Part shown: piece after piece, positions 23,259 to 31,403 of the stretch
Numbering within the stretch: position 1 is the stretch's first letter
Layout: each line of letters begins with the position of its first letter
Source of the DNA: a virus
DNA length: 59,608 bases
Reading direction: 5' to 3' (one strand)
Virus record (IMG/VR): IMGVR_UViG_3300046000_005070
Coordinates: 1-59,608 of that record
The notes under the pieces: model-generated
The model's database searches: none
Told to the model about the DNA's origin: nothing
What the model saw: the letters and a program-made list of their open reading frames with translations, nothing else
Position numbers and translations under genes: made by a program

Positions 23259-25601
23259 TTACATAGCAGATCCGAAACTTAATTCGGAATCGGAATTCGA
23301 CATGTTATTAATGTATGTCGGACCGCCAACATATGTTGCAGCTCTAGCATCAGTAGGAGCATATGTAGGTGCATTTATGCTAGCAGCTGCTTGTGCAGAA
23401 GCCGCCGTTCTTCTTTCAATTTCTGCTTCAAGTCTAGCACTTCGTTCCTGTTCTTGTTGTATTCTTGTACTAGTTTCTCTAATCGCGCCGTCCATCGGGA
23501 TATTGCCTTGAGCACCTGTTAAATTAGATTCGGCAGTTGCCGATGCAGCACTCTGCTGCACATTTGGATTTACATTTGATTTTCCTAATACAAAGTTTAC
23601 CTTTGCTATTGCATCAGCCATCTCATCTAATTGAAGTGATGGGTTTAATAAACCTTTTGGAAAATTAATATCTTCTCCCCACCAACTGCCAGACCCTTCT
23701 ACAGGACCGCCGTGGGCCAGCGCATCCAAGAATGGAATTGCTCTACCTAAATCTATAGCTAATTGTTTAAAATCAAGATTAATTCCACTAATTTTAATAT
23801 CTGCAAATTTACTTAAAGCAGACGTAATTTTTTCTAATGCTTCTCCGCCTTTTACCAAGCCATCCGCATTATCAGCAATTTTCATAATTTGATCAAATGC
23901 ACTTTCGCCAGTAAAAAATGCAATAATTGCTGCCCCAGCTTGCCCCAAACCACTAATTATAGAACCAACACCAAATGCTGCCAAGCCAGCAGAAACGGAA
24001 ATTAGACCAGCACCAAGTCCTACTAAATCAATACCATCCAGTTCTTTTGCGGCGGCGACACCTTGGAACACATTAGTAAATAGTGCTTTTAATCCAGCAC
24101 CTGGTTCACCACCAGTTCCCATTGCTATTAATTGAGTAATACCATCACCGACTGCAAGTGCTGACATAAAACCTGCTATACCAACACCAATTAAAGGTAG
24201 ACCTACAGCTATGGTTGCCCCTCCGACACCGGTCGCTGCGACTGCCATCAGTACACCAAGTGCTGTCATAGCTTCTGTACTTAACGATAAAATTATGTCA
24301 TTAAACATTTTAAACGCAGAAACTAAACCTTCGCCACTTCCTGAAGGTATTCCATCAAGCCATGATAAGCCCTTATCTGCTAGAACAAGCCCACCCAAGA
24401 ATCCTGCAATACCAGCACTAATACCAAACATATTTTTTGCAATAGTTGCAGGATTGATAGTAAATTTAGATGCAATACCTAGTAATCCTCCAAGTATAGC
24501 AACACTTTCTACAGAAAGACCTGTCACAGAATCATTAAACAATTTAAATGCGCCATTTAAATCAGAACCATCTGTTCCAGATATTCCTGTAATCCAATCA
24601 AGACCTATATCTGTTAAAACAAGACCACCTAAAAAGCCTGCAATACCAGCGCTAACTCCAAACATATTTTTGGCAGTCCTTTTTGGATCTGCATCAAATT
24701 TAGTTGCAACTGCTGCTAAACCACCCAGCACTAATAAACTTTCAGGTGAAAGACTTCCTACTGAATCACTGAACATTTTAAATACCGTGCTTAGACCAGA
24801 ACCATCTGCCCCAGATATTCCTGTAATCCAATCAAGACCTATATCTGTTAAAACAAGACCACCTAAAAAGCCTGCAATACCAGCAGCAACACCTGTCATA
24901 TTTTTTGCTAAACTTTTTGCATCTCCGCCGAACGCTTGATTTGCTATAGCTATAGCAGCTACACCAGCAAATAAAGTCACTGCCCCAGTAGTAAGATTAC
25001 CTATAGCTTCACTAAATGAAGCTAGCGCGCCGCCGACAGCAGAATAATCATTTCCAACCCAACTTAGTCCAATTTCACCAATAGAAAGACCTACTAAAAA
25101 TCCACTAATGCCGGCGCCAAGTCCTGTCATCCCACTTGCAGTACCAAGACCATAAAGATTTTTAAGAGAAGCAGTTCCCGCCGCGATTGCCGCGGCGCCA
25201 GCTAATGCAGTCATTGCAGCTGGCGATAGATTTTCCATTGCATCACTAAACGACGCAAACGCAGTACTTAGTCCGCTATAATCGTTGCCAAGCCAGTCTA
25301 ATCCTACACTTCCTATTGAAAGCGCTGCCATAAATCCTGCTATGCCAGCACCCATACCTATGAGACCCCCGGCTCCGCTAGCAGCAGCACCTATACCAGC
25401 ACCAACACCCGGCGCAGCTGCTTGACCTATAGATTGTCCCTGAGCGGCCTGCGCGGCAGGAGAAACAATATCAGTACCAGTACTAGAAAGACGATCTCTA
25501 GTTGCTTGAGCAGTAAGCATATTGACCAATAACGTTTTTTGATCAGTCATTGTCTTATCAATAGATTTTAAAACATCCTGGAGATCGTCTAATGTTGCCA
25601 T
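23259..25601 (-). CDS. Tape measure protein (gp29-like position)
   Basis: 780-aa alanine- and glycine-rich protein, the last gene of the leftward tail operon. Residues about 80-475 contain six related units of about 75-80 residues built on GxxAGIAGFLGGL, then GLDW, a small polar loop, FKxFxDSxxxLS and another hydrophobic helix. Hydrophobic helices of this kind are typical of tape measure proteins, which fix tail length and may form a membrane channel on infection. The C-terminal part is a coiled coil (QQEQERSARLEAEIERR) with a low-complexity end. It directly follows the gp26/gp51 chaperone-like pair, the usual place for the tape measure. Specific homology to T4 gp29 (590 aa) is not evident by eye. 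Confidence 0.75.
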   Translation of the reverse strand: MATLDDLQDVLKSIDKTMTDQKTLLVNMLTAQATRDRLSSTGTDIVSPAAQAAQGQSIGQAAAPGVGAGIGAAASGAGGLIGMGAGIAGFMAALSIGSVGLDWLGNDYSGLSTAFASFSDAMENLSPAAMTALAGAAAIAAGTASLKNLYGLGTASGMTGLGAGISGFLVGLSIGEIGLSWVGNDYSAVGGALASFSEAIGNLTTGAVTLFAGVAAIAIANQAFGGDAKSLAKNMTGVAAGIAGFLGGLVLTDIGLDWITGISGADGSGLSTVFKMFSDSVGSLSPESLLVLGGLAAVATKFDADPKRTAKNMFGVSAGIAGFLGGLVLTDIGLDWITGISGTDGSDLNGAFKLFNDSVTGLSVESVAILGGLLGIASKFTINPATIAKNMFGISAGIAGFLGGLVLADKGLSWLDGIPSGSGEGLVSAFKMFNDIILSLSTEAMTALGVLMAVAATGVGGATIAVGLPLIGVGIAGFMSALAVGDGITQLIAMGTGGEPGAGLKALFTNVFQGVAAAKELDGIDLVGLGAGLISVSAGLAAFGVGSIISGLGQAGAAIIAFFTGESAFDQIMKIADNADGLVKGGEALEKITSALSKFADIKISGINLDFKQLAIDLGRAIPFLDALAHGGPVEGSGSWWGEDINFPKGLLNPSLQLDEMADAIAKVNFVLGKSNVNPNVQQSAASATAESNLTGAQGNIPMDGAIRETSTRIQQEQERSARLEAEIERRTAASAQAAASINAPTYAPTDARAATYVGGPTYINNMSNSDSELSFGSAM
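24180..25370 (-). repeat. About six 75-80-residue repeats in the tape measure gene
   Basis: In-frame repeats encoding the GIAGFLGGLVLTDIGLDWI unit. Two copies share an identical 74-base stretch (24577-24650 and 24811-24884) at a spacing of 234 bases, so duplication or recombination has been recent. Changes in repeat number would change tail length. Confidence 0.8.
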
Positions 25602-25781
25602 TTATCTAGTTCTTTCTTTCTCGTTTTGACTTTGAATATATTCAATTAACATATCAAAATATAAATCTCTTTCATATGGTAATAAATTTTCAATATCAGA
25701 TATACTATATTTATGGTGTTGAGCCATTCCAAATACTTTTTGGTAGTATACAAAAAGATTAGTGTGACTCGTGATTATATA
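25602..25781 (-). CDS. 51: gp51-like domain reached by -1 frameshift from gp26
   Basis: An open frame of 59 codons with no ATG, GTG or TTG before the internal ATG at 25727. The protein segment (TNLFVYYQKVFGMAQHHKYS, then DIENLLPYERDLYFDMLIEY) matches what I recall of gp51, the baseplate hub assembly factor of T4-like phages. Its conserved part begins well upstream of that ATG. The frame is -1 relative to gp26 and overlaps its end at a run of seven T. The likely product is a gp26-gp51 fusion of about 291 aa; a 41-aa protein from the ATG at 25727 is the alternative. The stop codon is adjacent to the tape measure ATG. Confidence 0.7.
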   Translation of the reverse strand, partial: YIITSHTNLFVYYQKVFGMAQHHKYSISDIENLLPYERDLYFDMLIEYIQSQNEKERTR

Positions 25782-26476
25782 AAAAAACTTTGAGTACCTT
25801 GTATTGTAAATACCTTATCTTTACCTTTAGAATTTTTATATGGCATCTCGTGTCTTACTTTTGGCATTGTATCAAAAAATGTCTTAATCTTCTTTATGAC
25901 ATCAGCGTGCAAACTTTCAATAAATTCATCAACCTGTTTCTTTGTAAAATCTTTGAAGTTATATACTTCATTTTCTGATGCTAACATGTCAATGCATGAA
26001 ATTAGAATTTCATAACTTTTCTCTGGTGATAAATCTTGTTTATCTAAAATTTCTGTAAAATCATCTATAGAAGGATATTTTAGAAAAATTGTATATTTTT
26101 CATCTAATGATATTTTATTTGTATGCTTTTCATCTCTATAGACTTTTACATTTTGAAGATCTAAAGTCAATTTTATTTTTTCTTGTGTATCTGGATCGTC
26201 AATTTCAAATTCTACATTATTATCAACAGATCTTGATCTGATATTAATAAGTAAATACTCAAGATCAAATAGTGCTAATTTATCTACATCATAATCTTGT
26301 ATACAATTATTTACAATTTGTTTAATTGCCATAATAATCTGTTCTGGATCTTTAGATTGCTGCGCAGTCAAAAGAATTTTTTCTTCTTTGACAGTGAATG
26401 GTCTATATTGAACTTTCTTTCCATTAGAAGGAAGTATTAATTCATAAAGTGGTAACTCAATTTTTGGTAGTGACAT
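25775..26476 (-). CDS. 26: gp26 baseplate hub subunit / tail chaperone-like
   Basis: 233-aa protein similar to gp26 of environmental T4-like phages. The N-terminal PKIELPLYELILPSNGKKVQ, followed by YRPFTVKEEKILL, is the diagnostic region, then LFDLEYLLINIRSRSV. The C-terminal region is acidic and helical. T4 gp26 is 208 aa. It lies just upstream of gp51 and the tape measure gene, the position held by tail assembly chaperones in lambda-like and P2-like phages. The last codons contain the T7 slip site. Confidence 0.85.
   Translation of the reverse strand: MSLPKIELPLYELILPSNGKKVQYRPFTVKEEKILLTAQQSKDPEQIIMAIKQIVNNCIQDYDVDKLALFDLEYLLINIRSRSVDNNVEFEIDDPDTQEKIKLTLDLQNVKVYRDEKHTNKISLDEKYTIFLKYPSIDDFTEILDKQDLSPEKSYEILISCIDMLASENEVYNFKDFTKKQVDEFIESLHADVIKKIKTFFDTMPKVRHEMPYKNSKGKDKVFTIQGTQSFFI
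25781..25787 (-). promoter_or_regulatory. Slippery T7 run, probable -1 frameshift site
   Basis: Read leftward, gene 26 ends AGT TTT TTT ATA TAA. T TTT TTT is a classical X XXY YYZ slip site, and a -1 slip gives TTT TTT TAT ATA, entering the gp51 frame just before the gene 26 stop. No clear downstream pseudoknot was seen. Confidence 0.6.
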
Positions 26477-26489
26477 TTATCTCTCCATG

Positions 26490-27290
26490 TTAAAATAGCC
26501 CGCGAAATGTATTAAAGGTATTTTTTATAGCATTAAAATCATTTCGGACTGTTGTAAAAGTATTTATTGCATCTTGTACTGTTGTTGGTAAGTTTCTTTG
26601 TTGGGTATTTTGGCCTCTAAATCCCACACTATTTAGTAATTCAAGAGTTCCATTTCCTCTTGATAGATCTGATATTGTAGTACCTGGGTCTGTAGCAGTG
26701 AAATCAAACGCGGTGGCATTAAAGGTTACACCTAATGTTTGGATAGAATCATTAGGAGCCCATGAAAGATTTTTTCCTCCAACTTCTGTTGGAAATACAT
26801 TAGCAAAATTATAAATATATGTATCTCCTAATTTGCCATCTGCATTAGTTTTAAAATGATGTATTTCCATTGTACCACAAGCATAGTCTTCCTTATATCC
26901 TATTTCATATGGTAGGTGATCCCCGTTGACCTGTGATAAAGAACCACCATAAATAGTGTTATAATTTATTATCTCTTGCATCCAAGAATGAAAGAATGAA
27001 AGTACTCTATGTTCAGAATCTAGCATGAACGTGCAATTTATATTAACTGAGGATAAGTTTAGTGGCATTGCTTCAGGTATACCTATTGTATTAGGAGTGT
27101 ATGATGCAGAATTTATATTCAAAGCTGGTATTGATACTTCAGAACAAAAGAATCTAAGATCAAATTTATCAATAAAATCAATTTTACGAGTTGGCTTAGA
27201 CTGTGTTCCAAGTGATACAACAAATAAATTTGATTTTGCAGGGCCGCCATACTTATTCATTACTGACTTAAATTCGTTAATATTGAACAT
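26490..27290 (-). CDS. 54: gp54-like baseplate tail-tube initiator
   Basis: 266-aa protein. The N-terminal FKSVMNKYGGPAKSNLFVVS strand, the CSEVSIPALNINSA loop and the central strand-helix VNINCTFMLDSEHRVLSFFH, then WMQEIINY, follow the tail-tube (gp19) fold. They occur in the longer form used by proteins that start the tube on the baseplate. C-terminal helices after residue 210 are extra. T4 gp54 is 320 aa, and similarity is structural rather than by direct identity. It is in a leftward operon with gp4 and gp26, separated from gene 48, its partner in T4. Confidence 0.65.
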   Translation of the reverse strand: MFNINEFKSVMNKYGGPAKSNLFVVSLGTQSKPTRKIDFIDKFDLRFFCSEVSIPALNINSASYTPNTIGIPEAMPLNLSSVNINCTFMLDSEHRVLSFFHSWMQEIINYNTIYGGSLSQVNGDHLPYEIGYKEDYACGTMEIHHFKTNADGKLGDTYIYNFANVFPTEVGGKNLSWAPNDSIQTLGVTFNATAFDFTATDPGTTISDLSRGNGTLELLNSVGFRGQNTQQRNLPTTVQDAINTFTTVRNDFNAIKNTFNTFRGLF

Positions 27291-27899
27291 TTATTTTGTT
27301 CCTCTTATAATTTTCTGCGAGTCTTCCCAGACTTTAGTTTGTGTAGCACCTTCAAATCTAGCAATATTCAAGAATAACGCCACATCCCATTCGGATGGGT
27401 TTACATAAAGTAATCTACTGCGAACATGACCGAATAGATAATGTTTTACCGCAGGTCTAAATTCTTTGTATTGTGAACTTGCGTTTAAAATATTATATGA
27501 AATTTTCATTTTAGTAGTTTCATCATATTTATCATTTGATGCTGTATCATAAATGTTATCCATTAATTTAGCTCTCATCTTCAAAGGTAAGTAGTGAAAG
27601 TTAATTCCTAGGAATCCACCTTTTGCTCTATTGATAGGAAATATGAGAGGTACTCTGTCATAATATGGAAGTGTATCTTTATGCTTTGGATCATAATAGA
27701 ACATATACATTGACCCAATTTGAAATTGACCGCTATTTCTAAATCTGTCAGCATCTGCAGTTCTAAAAAATGAAGTCTCATTTACTTTACCGACTTCTTT
27801 AGCCTTTTCTCGATACCATACTCGTGCGGTACTATTACGAGAAGGCATTTGCCCTGCTCGAATACCTTTTAGTAGAATATCATCAAATATTTTAGCCAA
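27291..27899 (-). CDS. Conserved T4-like structural/assembly protein, TTG start
   Basis: 202-aa protein with a highly conserved core: MYMFYYDPKHKDTLPYYD, then FPINRAKGGFLGINFHYLP and FRPAVKHYLFGHVRSRLLYV, followed by PSEWDVALFLNIARF. This family is present in most environmental T4-like phages next to gp4 and the tail hub genes, but I do not know an established function. A virion or assembly role is inferred from the neighbours and late control. The start is TTG at 27899-27897, with AAGGT six bases upstream; the next in-frame ATG comes about 17 codons later and lacks this signal. Confidence 0.75.
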   Translation of the reverse strand: MAKIFDDILLKGIRAGQMPSRNSTARVWYREKAKEVGKVNETSFFRTADADRFRNSGQFQIGSMYMFYYDPKHKDTLPYYDRVPLIFPINRAKGGFLGINFHYLPLKMRAKLMDNIYDTASNDKYDETTKMKISYNILNASSQYKEFRPAVKHYLFGHVRSRLLYVNPSEWDVALFLNIARFEGATQTKVWEDSQKIIRGTK

Positions 27900-27903
27900 G
27901 TTC

Positions 27904-28362
27904 TTACCTTATGTTTAAATGTTTTTCGGTCATTATCTGGAAAATCCAGCCATGAGAACCACAATATTGTCTAGCAGCTTTCCATTTTGCATCATTAATA
28001 CCAAATGTTTTAACTTCGTTTATGTACCGTCTAGAAATTCTACCAGTTGGTGTTTTATTCTTTTTACTTATATCAGGTGGTAGTGTCTGCTTTTCAGGTT
28101 TTATCTCAATCATAATAGTTTCAAACTTATCAGGACCTACCTTTTTATTTAATATCACATCAGGAAAATATCTATGCATCCTACCGTCAATTGGCGATAA
28201 ATAAGGAATGGCTAATTCTTCTGATTGCCACCAAATTACATCAGGGTGTAAGTCAATAAATTTGAAAAACTTAAGTTCCCATAATGATCTGTATACTATA
28301 TTGCTCGGATCACCCCGGTATTTTTGCGGATTAGCCGGTCTAAATCGTCCTTTGTATGCCAT
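27904..28362 (-). CDS. 4: gp4 head completion protein (nuclease-like)
   Basis: 152-aa protein matching T4 gp4 (150 aa). YRGDPSNIVYRSLWELKFFK, the LAIPYLSPIDGRMHRYFPDV strand and IMIEIKPEKQT are almost identical in pattern. The E...PD...EIK arrangement is a PD-(D/E)xK nuclease site. gp4 (also called gp50/65) completes packaged heads before tail joining. The ATG at 28362 is preferred to an in-frame TTG at 28368. It is the first gene of the leftward late operon. Confidence 0.9.
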   Translation of the reverse strand: MAYKGRFRPANPQKYRGDPSNIVYRSLWELKFFKFIDLHPDVIWWQSEELAIPYLSPIDGRMHRYFPDVILNKKVGPDKFETIMIEIKPEKQTLPPDISKKNKTPTGRISRRYINEVKTFGINDAKWKAARQYCGSHGWIFQIMTEKHLNIR

Positions 28363-28375
28363 GCCCAACTTTTAA

Positions 28376-28383
28376 TATAAATA
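28376..28383 (+). promoter_or_regulatory. Late promoter TATAAATA for the gp48 operon
   Basis: Exact late box 36 bases before the GTG start of gene 48. It serves the long rightward baseplate operon. Confidence 0.7.
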
Positions 28384-28398
28384 GGTTAAACTCAATTG

Positions 28399-28406
28399 TA
28401 TTTATA
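28399..28406 (-). promoter_or_regulatory. Late promoter TATAAATA for the gp4 operon
   Basis: Exact late box on the minus strand, 37 bases before the gene 4 ATG. The two boxes face each other across 15 bases, so the two late operons start from one overlapping, face-to-face control site. Confidence 0.7.
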
Positions 28407-28418
28407 AGGGATTTCAAG

Positions 28419-29429
28419 GTGACCACACCAAGAGAAGAAATACTAAGAAAGAAAGAAGATCTGAATGGAATGTCTGTATTGACATTTCCAAAAAAAGATC
28501 AATCTGCGCATTCAATGTTACTTATCTTTAAAAAGTATAAGTATCAAAGCCCAGGTACCAGAGGGATAAACAGTGTAGCAGAAAATAATTTCAGCATAGA
28601 AGAAATAAGTGGAAATGCTCTCTTATTACCTTTGCCTAAAGAAATTAGTGATTCATTTAGAGTCAATATAGGTGAATTTAGTCAAGGTGTATTTGGCGAT
28701 GCTGTAAGTCAAAGTGCAAGTTATATGCTAAATGGGGGTGCTACTCCAAGTTTAGGTGGAATTGCAGAAAATATGGGAGTACCTAGCACACAAACAATGG
28801 TAAAGGGGGTTGGTTCAGCTATTGGTGGAACTCTTGCTTTCTTATCTAGAGGAGCTGGCAAGGCGGGCAAAGCTGGTAAAGGTGCTTCTAGGCTTCAAGA
28901 TACAGCTGCAGGTAGTTTTATAGGTTCACAAATAGATGCAGGACAGCTTACAAGTTCGTTGGAGGCAGGTGCGGGTGCTACTGTAAATCCAAAACAAGCA
29001 CTTCAATTCAAAGGAATTGAAATGAAAACACATAGCTTTAGTTGGACATTTGCCCCAAGATCTACAGATGAATCAGATGAAATTCTTAAAATAACAAATT
29101 TGGTAAAGCGCAATGCACTACCAAGTTATGCCGCATTAGGGCCATTAAAGAGAGCAATTTTAAGTTACCCTAGTACTGTTGATATATACTTTTTTGGATT
29201 ACAAGAAGAATATTTTACACGCTATAAAACATGTATGATAGAAAACTTCAATTTTAATTATACACCTCAAGGCATGGCAATTATGAGAGGCGGCAAACCA
29301 GCTGTAGTCAACATGTCTATGACTCTGAAAGAAATGGATATTCATACAGCGGAAGATTATGGTGGTGAAGGTCGGACAATTGATACTAGGACTATAAATT
29401 CTTTAAATAATCGCGATCGCCAGAATTGA
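28419..29429 (+). CDS. 48: gp48 baseplate tail-tube cap
   Basis: 336-aa protein. The late region HSFSWTFAPRSTDESDEILK matches T4 gp48 FTWDLTPRSTEDLMAI, and IENFNFNYTPQGMAIMRGGK followed by MSMTLKEMDI matches its C-terminal part. T4 gp48 is 364 aa. gp48 sits on the hub and starts tail tube assembly with gp54. The start is GTG (GTG ACC ACA CCA) with AAGGGA eight bases upstream; the frame is open further back to 28356, but the late promoter lies inside that extension. The middle is glycine- and alanine-rich. Confidence 0.85.
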   Translation: MTTPREEILRKKEDLNGMSVLTFPKKDQSAHSMLLIFKKYKYQSPGTRGINSVAENNFSIEEISGNALLLPLPKEISDSFRVNIGEFSQGVFGDAVSQSASYMLNGGATPSLGGIAENMGVPSTQTMVKGVGSAIGGTLAFLSRGAGKAGKAGKGASRLQDTAAGSFIGSQIDAGQLTSSLEAGAGATVNPKQALQFKGIEMKTHSFSWTFAPRSTDESDEILKITNLVKRNALPSYAALGPLKRAILSYPSTVDIYFFGLQEEYFTRYKTCMIENFNFNYTPQGMAIMRGGKPAVVNMSMTLKEMDIHTAEDYGGEGRTIDTRTINSLNNRDRQN

Positions 29430-29452
29430 AGAAGAAAAAAGAGGATTATTAA

Positions 29453-29830
29453 ATGTCAAACTATTTTGATCAATTACCAATAATTAACTATAATGGTTAT
29501 CAAGTGCGAGATATTTCCCGCAGAAATAGATTAATAACATCTTCACTTTCAAATCCTTATCTGTTTTTACCATACACAATAACAGATGAAGATCGCCCCG
29601 AAGATATTGCATACTATTATTATGGTTCCACCGACTATACTTGGCTAGTACTTCTTGCTAATAAGATTACAGATCCATATTATGAGTGGCCATTAAAAGA
29701 TGATGATTTTCATAAATATCTAATTAAAAAATATGAGGAACAATCAGGACAAAAAGGCTATGCTGTTATTGATTGGTTAAAAAATGAAAATATACTAGAA
29801 AATATAGCTTATTACTCAAAGTTGGTATAA
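29453..29830 (+). CDS. 53: gp53 baseplate wedge, N-terminal part
   Basis: 125-aa protein matching the first two thirds of gp53 (196 aa in T4). DRPEDIAYYYYGSTDYTWLV, then LANKITDPYYEWPL, corresponds to T4's RPEELANAIYGNPQLYWVLL and DPYYGW. It ends early, at LV. The next gene, in another frame, carries what looks like the missing C-terminal segment, so the gene appears split. gp53 is a wedge subunit that strengthens contacts between neighbouring wedges. AGAGGA ribosome binding site upstream. Confidence 0.8.
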   Translation: MSNYFDQLPIINYNGYQVRDISRRNRLITSSLSNPYLFLPYTITDEDRPEDIAYYYYGSTDYTWLVLLANKITDPYYEWPLKDDDFHKYLIKKYEEQSGQKGYAVIDWLKNENILENIAYYSKLV

Positions 29831-29834
29831 ACAA

Positions 29835-30089
29835 ATGGCAATAGATAGACTTATTTTAAATCCGGAAAGTTTTAGAACTATATATCTTAGAAAAGAAGAT
29901 AATATCATTCTAAGAACCGAAAAAGGTAGACGAATTGTTATAAGACAAATTATCCCACAAGAATGGATCCCTACAAGACTCTATGATTATGAATATGAAA
30001 TGAATGAAAATAAACGAAATATTCTTTTGGTTGATAAACAATACTTACCAGTTGTTGAAAAAGATCTTAAAAGATTAATGAGAGATTAA
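29835..30089 (+). CDS. gp53-like C-terminal segment as separate gene
   Basis: 84-aa protein. YDYEYEMNENKRNILLVDKQ is the pattern found at the C-terminus of gp53 in environmental T4-like phages (YEYExELNExKRxIxLL). It begins five bases after the previous stop in a different frame, with only a weak ribosome binding site, so it may depend on coupled translation. Either gp53 is naturally made as two chains here, or one indel separates two parts of one gene. The frame is open for nine codons before the ATG, consistent with a simple frameshift break. Confidence 0.65.
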   Translation: MAIDRLILNPESFRTIYLRKEDNIILRTEKGRRIVIRQIIPQEWIPTRLYDYEYEMNENKRNILLVDKQYLPVVEKDLKRLMRD

Positions 30090-30095
30090 TAATTT

Positions 30096-31403
30096 ATGTC
30101 TGATCAAGAATTTCTACTTCCGGGTTACTATAAACTTATAGCAGCATATATTTCACCATACGGCAGCACTGCTCGTATAGATATATCTGCTATTATACAT
30201 AAAATAGAAATACAAGAGTCACTTGAAAATGATTCTATACGAGGCTATGTAAGTGTAGCAGACGGCGTTGGATTATTAGAGAAATTACCATTAAGAGGTG
30301 AAGAGAGACTTTTTATTGAAGTAGAAGATATTCTAAAAAACAAGAAAATATTTGATCTTCTGGTGTATAAAATAAAGAATGTTGTTACAAAAGAAGCAAA
30401 TGATATCATTTTTTATGATATGGGATTTGTTTCATATATGAGATGGAATGCAGGTACTAGAAAAATAATTAAAGCATTTGATGGTCTTATTTCAAATACA
30501 GTTAAAGAAATATTTGATGCAAATTATAGTCCAAACACAAAACCTATAGCAATAGAAAGAACTGAAGGTGATTTTTATTGCGTAATACCTAATTATATGC
30601 CGCCTCAGGCTTTAAAATTTCTTGCAAATAGAGCATATAGTAATTTATCACCATCGTGTACATTTAGATTCTTTGAAAATTCTGAATCATTCTATTTTGT
30701 TCCTGATGAATGGTTGATTGCAGAAGCAATCCGTTTAAATAATATAAAAGAATTTACTTACACACCATATTCAAATCCTATGGAAATAAGTAGTTCAAAT
30801 AATAGAATATCATTTGATCTTGAAGTACAATTACGAAATTTAATAGAACTTAAGAATACAGATCGTATTAATACTGTTGCAGATTTGTTAAGTGGTGCTT
30901 ATCGTAATAATCCTATAGTCGTAGATTTTGTAAATAAAACTGTAACTAATAATAGATATTCATATGAAGATAGTAAAACTGAATTTGCTAGTCTTAATTT
31001 CGGCAATAAAAATATTGAAGATACTCACGGTGATAATTTTATCAATAGAGTTTTTACTGATGAAAATGAAAGACGCTATTTAGTTTTTAAAGATTATCAA
31101 TCTGCTGGGGATGGACCAACTACTATTAGAAGTGATCAATATCTCCCAGAAATTGTTTCTAGACGAACTACATACCGCTATATGCTTTATAGAAATAAAA
31201 TCTATGTGAAAGCACATGGAAGGCTAGATTTAAAGGCTGGCGATGTTGTGAAATTAAAAATACCAGAAATAACACCCGGCGAAAATAAGACTGATTCTAA
31301 ATTAGCTGGTAATTATTTAGTTCACGATTGCACTCACACATTTAATAAAGAAGTATACGAAGTTTCTATGATGTTAACTAAATTTGATTGGAGAGAAGAT
31401 TAA
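30096..31403 (+). CDS. 27: gp27-like baseplate hub
   Basis: 435-aa protein in the gp27 position. The N-terminal IHKIEIQESLENDSIRGYVS is the first tube-like domain. VIPNYMPPQALKFLANRAYS and RFFENSESFYFVPDE belong to the segment between the two tube-like domains. KIYVKAHGRLDLKAGDVVKL with HTFNKEVYEVSMML closes the last domain. T4 gp27 is 391 aa; it forms the trimeric torus on which the gp5 spike sits. It is directly followed by gp5 with a TAATG overlap, matching their known complex. Confidence 0.85.
   Translation: MSDQEFLLPGYYKLIAAYISPYGSTARIDISAIIHKIEIQESLENDSIRGYVSVADGVGLLEKLPLRGEERLFIEVEDILKNKKIFDLLVYKIKNVVTKEANDIIFYDMGFVSYMRWNAGTRKIIKAFDGLISNTVKEIFDANYSPNTKPIAIERTEGDFYCVIPNYMPPQALKFLANRAYSNLSPSCTFRFFENSESFYFVPDEWLIAEAIRLNNIKEFTYTPYSNPMEISSSNNRISFDLEVQLRNLIELKNTDRINTVADLLSGAYRNNPIVVDFVNKTVTNNRYSYEDSKTEFASLNFGNKNIEDTHGDNFINRVFTDENERRYLVFKDYQSAGDGPTTIRSDQYLPEIVSRRTTYRYMLYRNKIYVKAHGRLDLKAGDVVKLKIPEITPGENKTDSKLAGNYLVHDCTHTFNKEVYEVSMMLTKFDWRED

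Noticed and set aside
24211-24939. Long open frame antisense to the tape measure gene
   Set aside because: Arises from the repeated codons of the tape measure gene; no ribosome binding site and proline-rich translation with no family resemblance.
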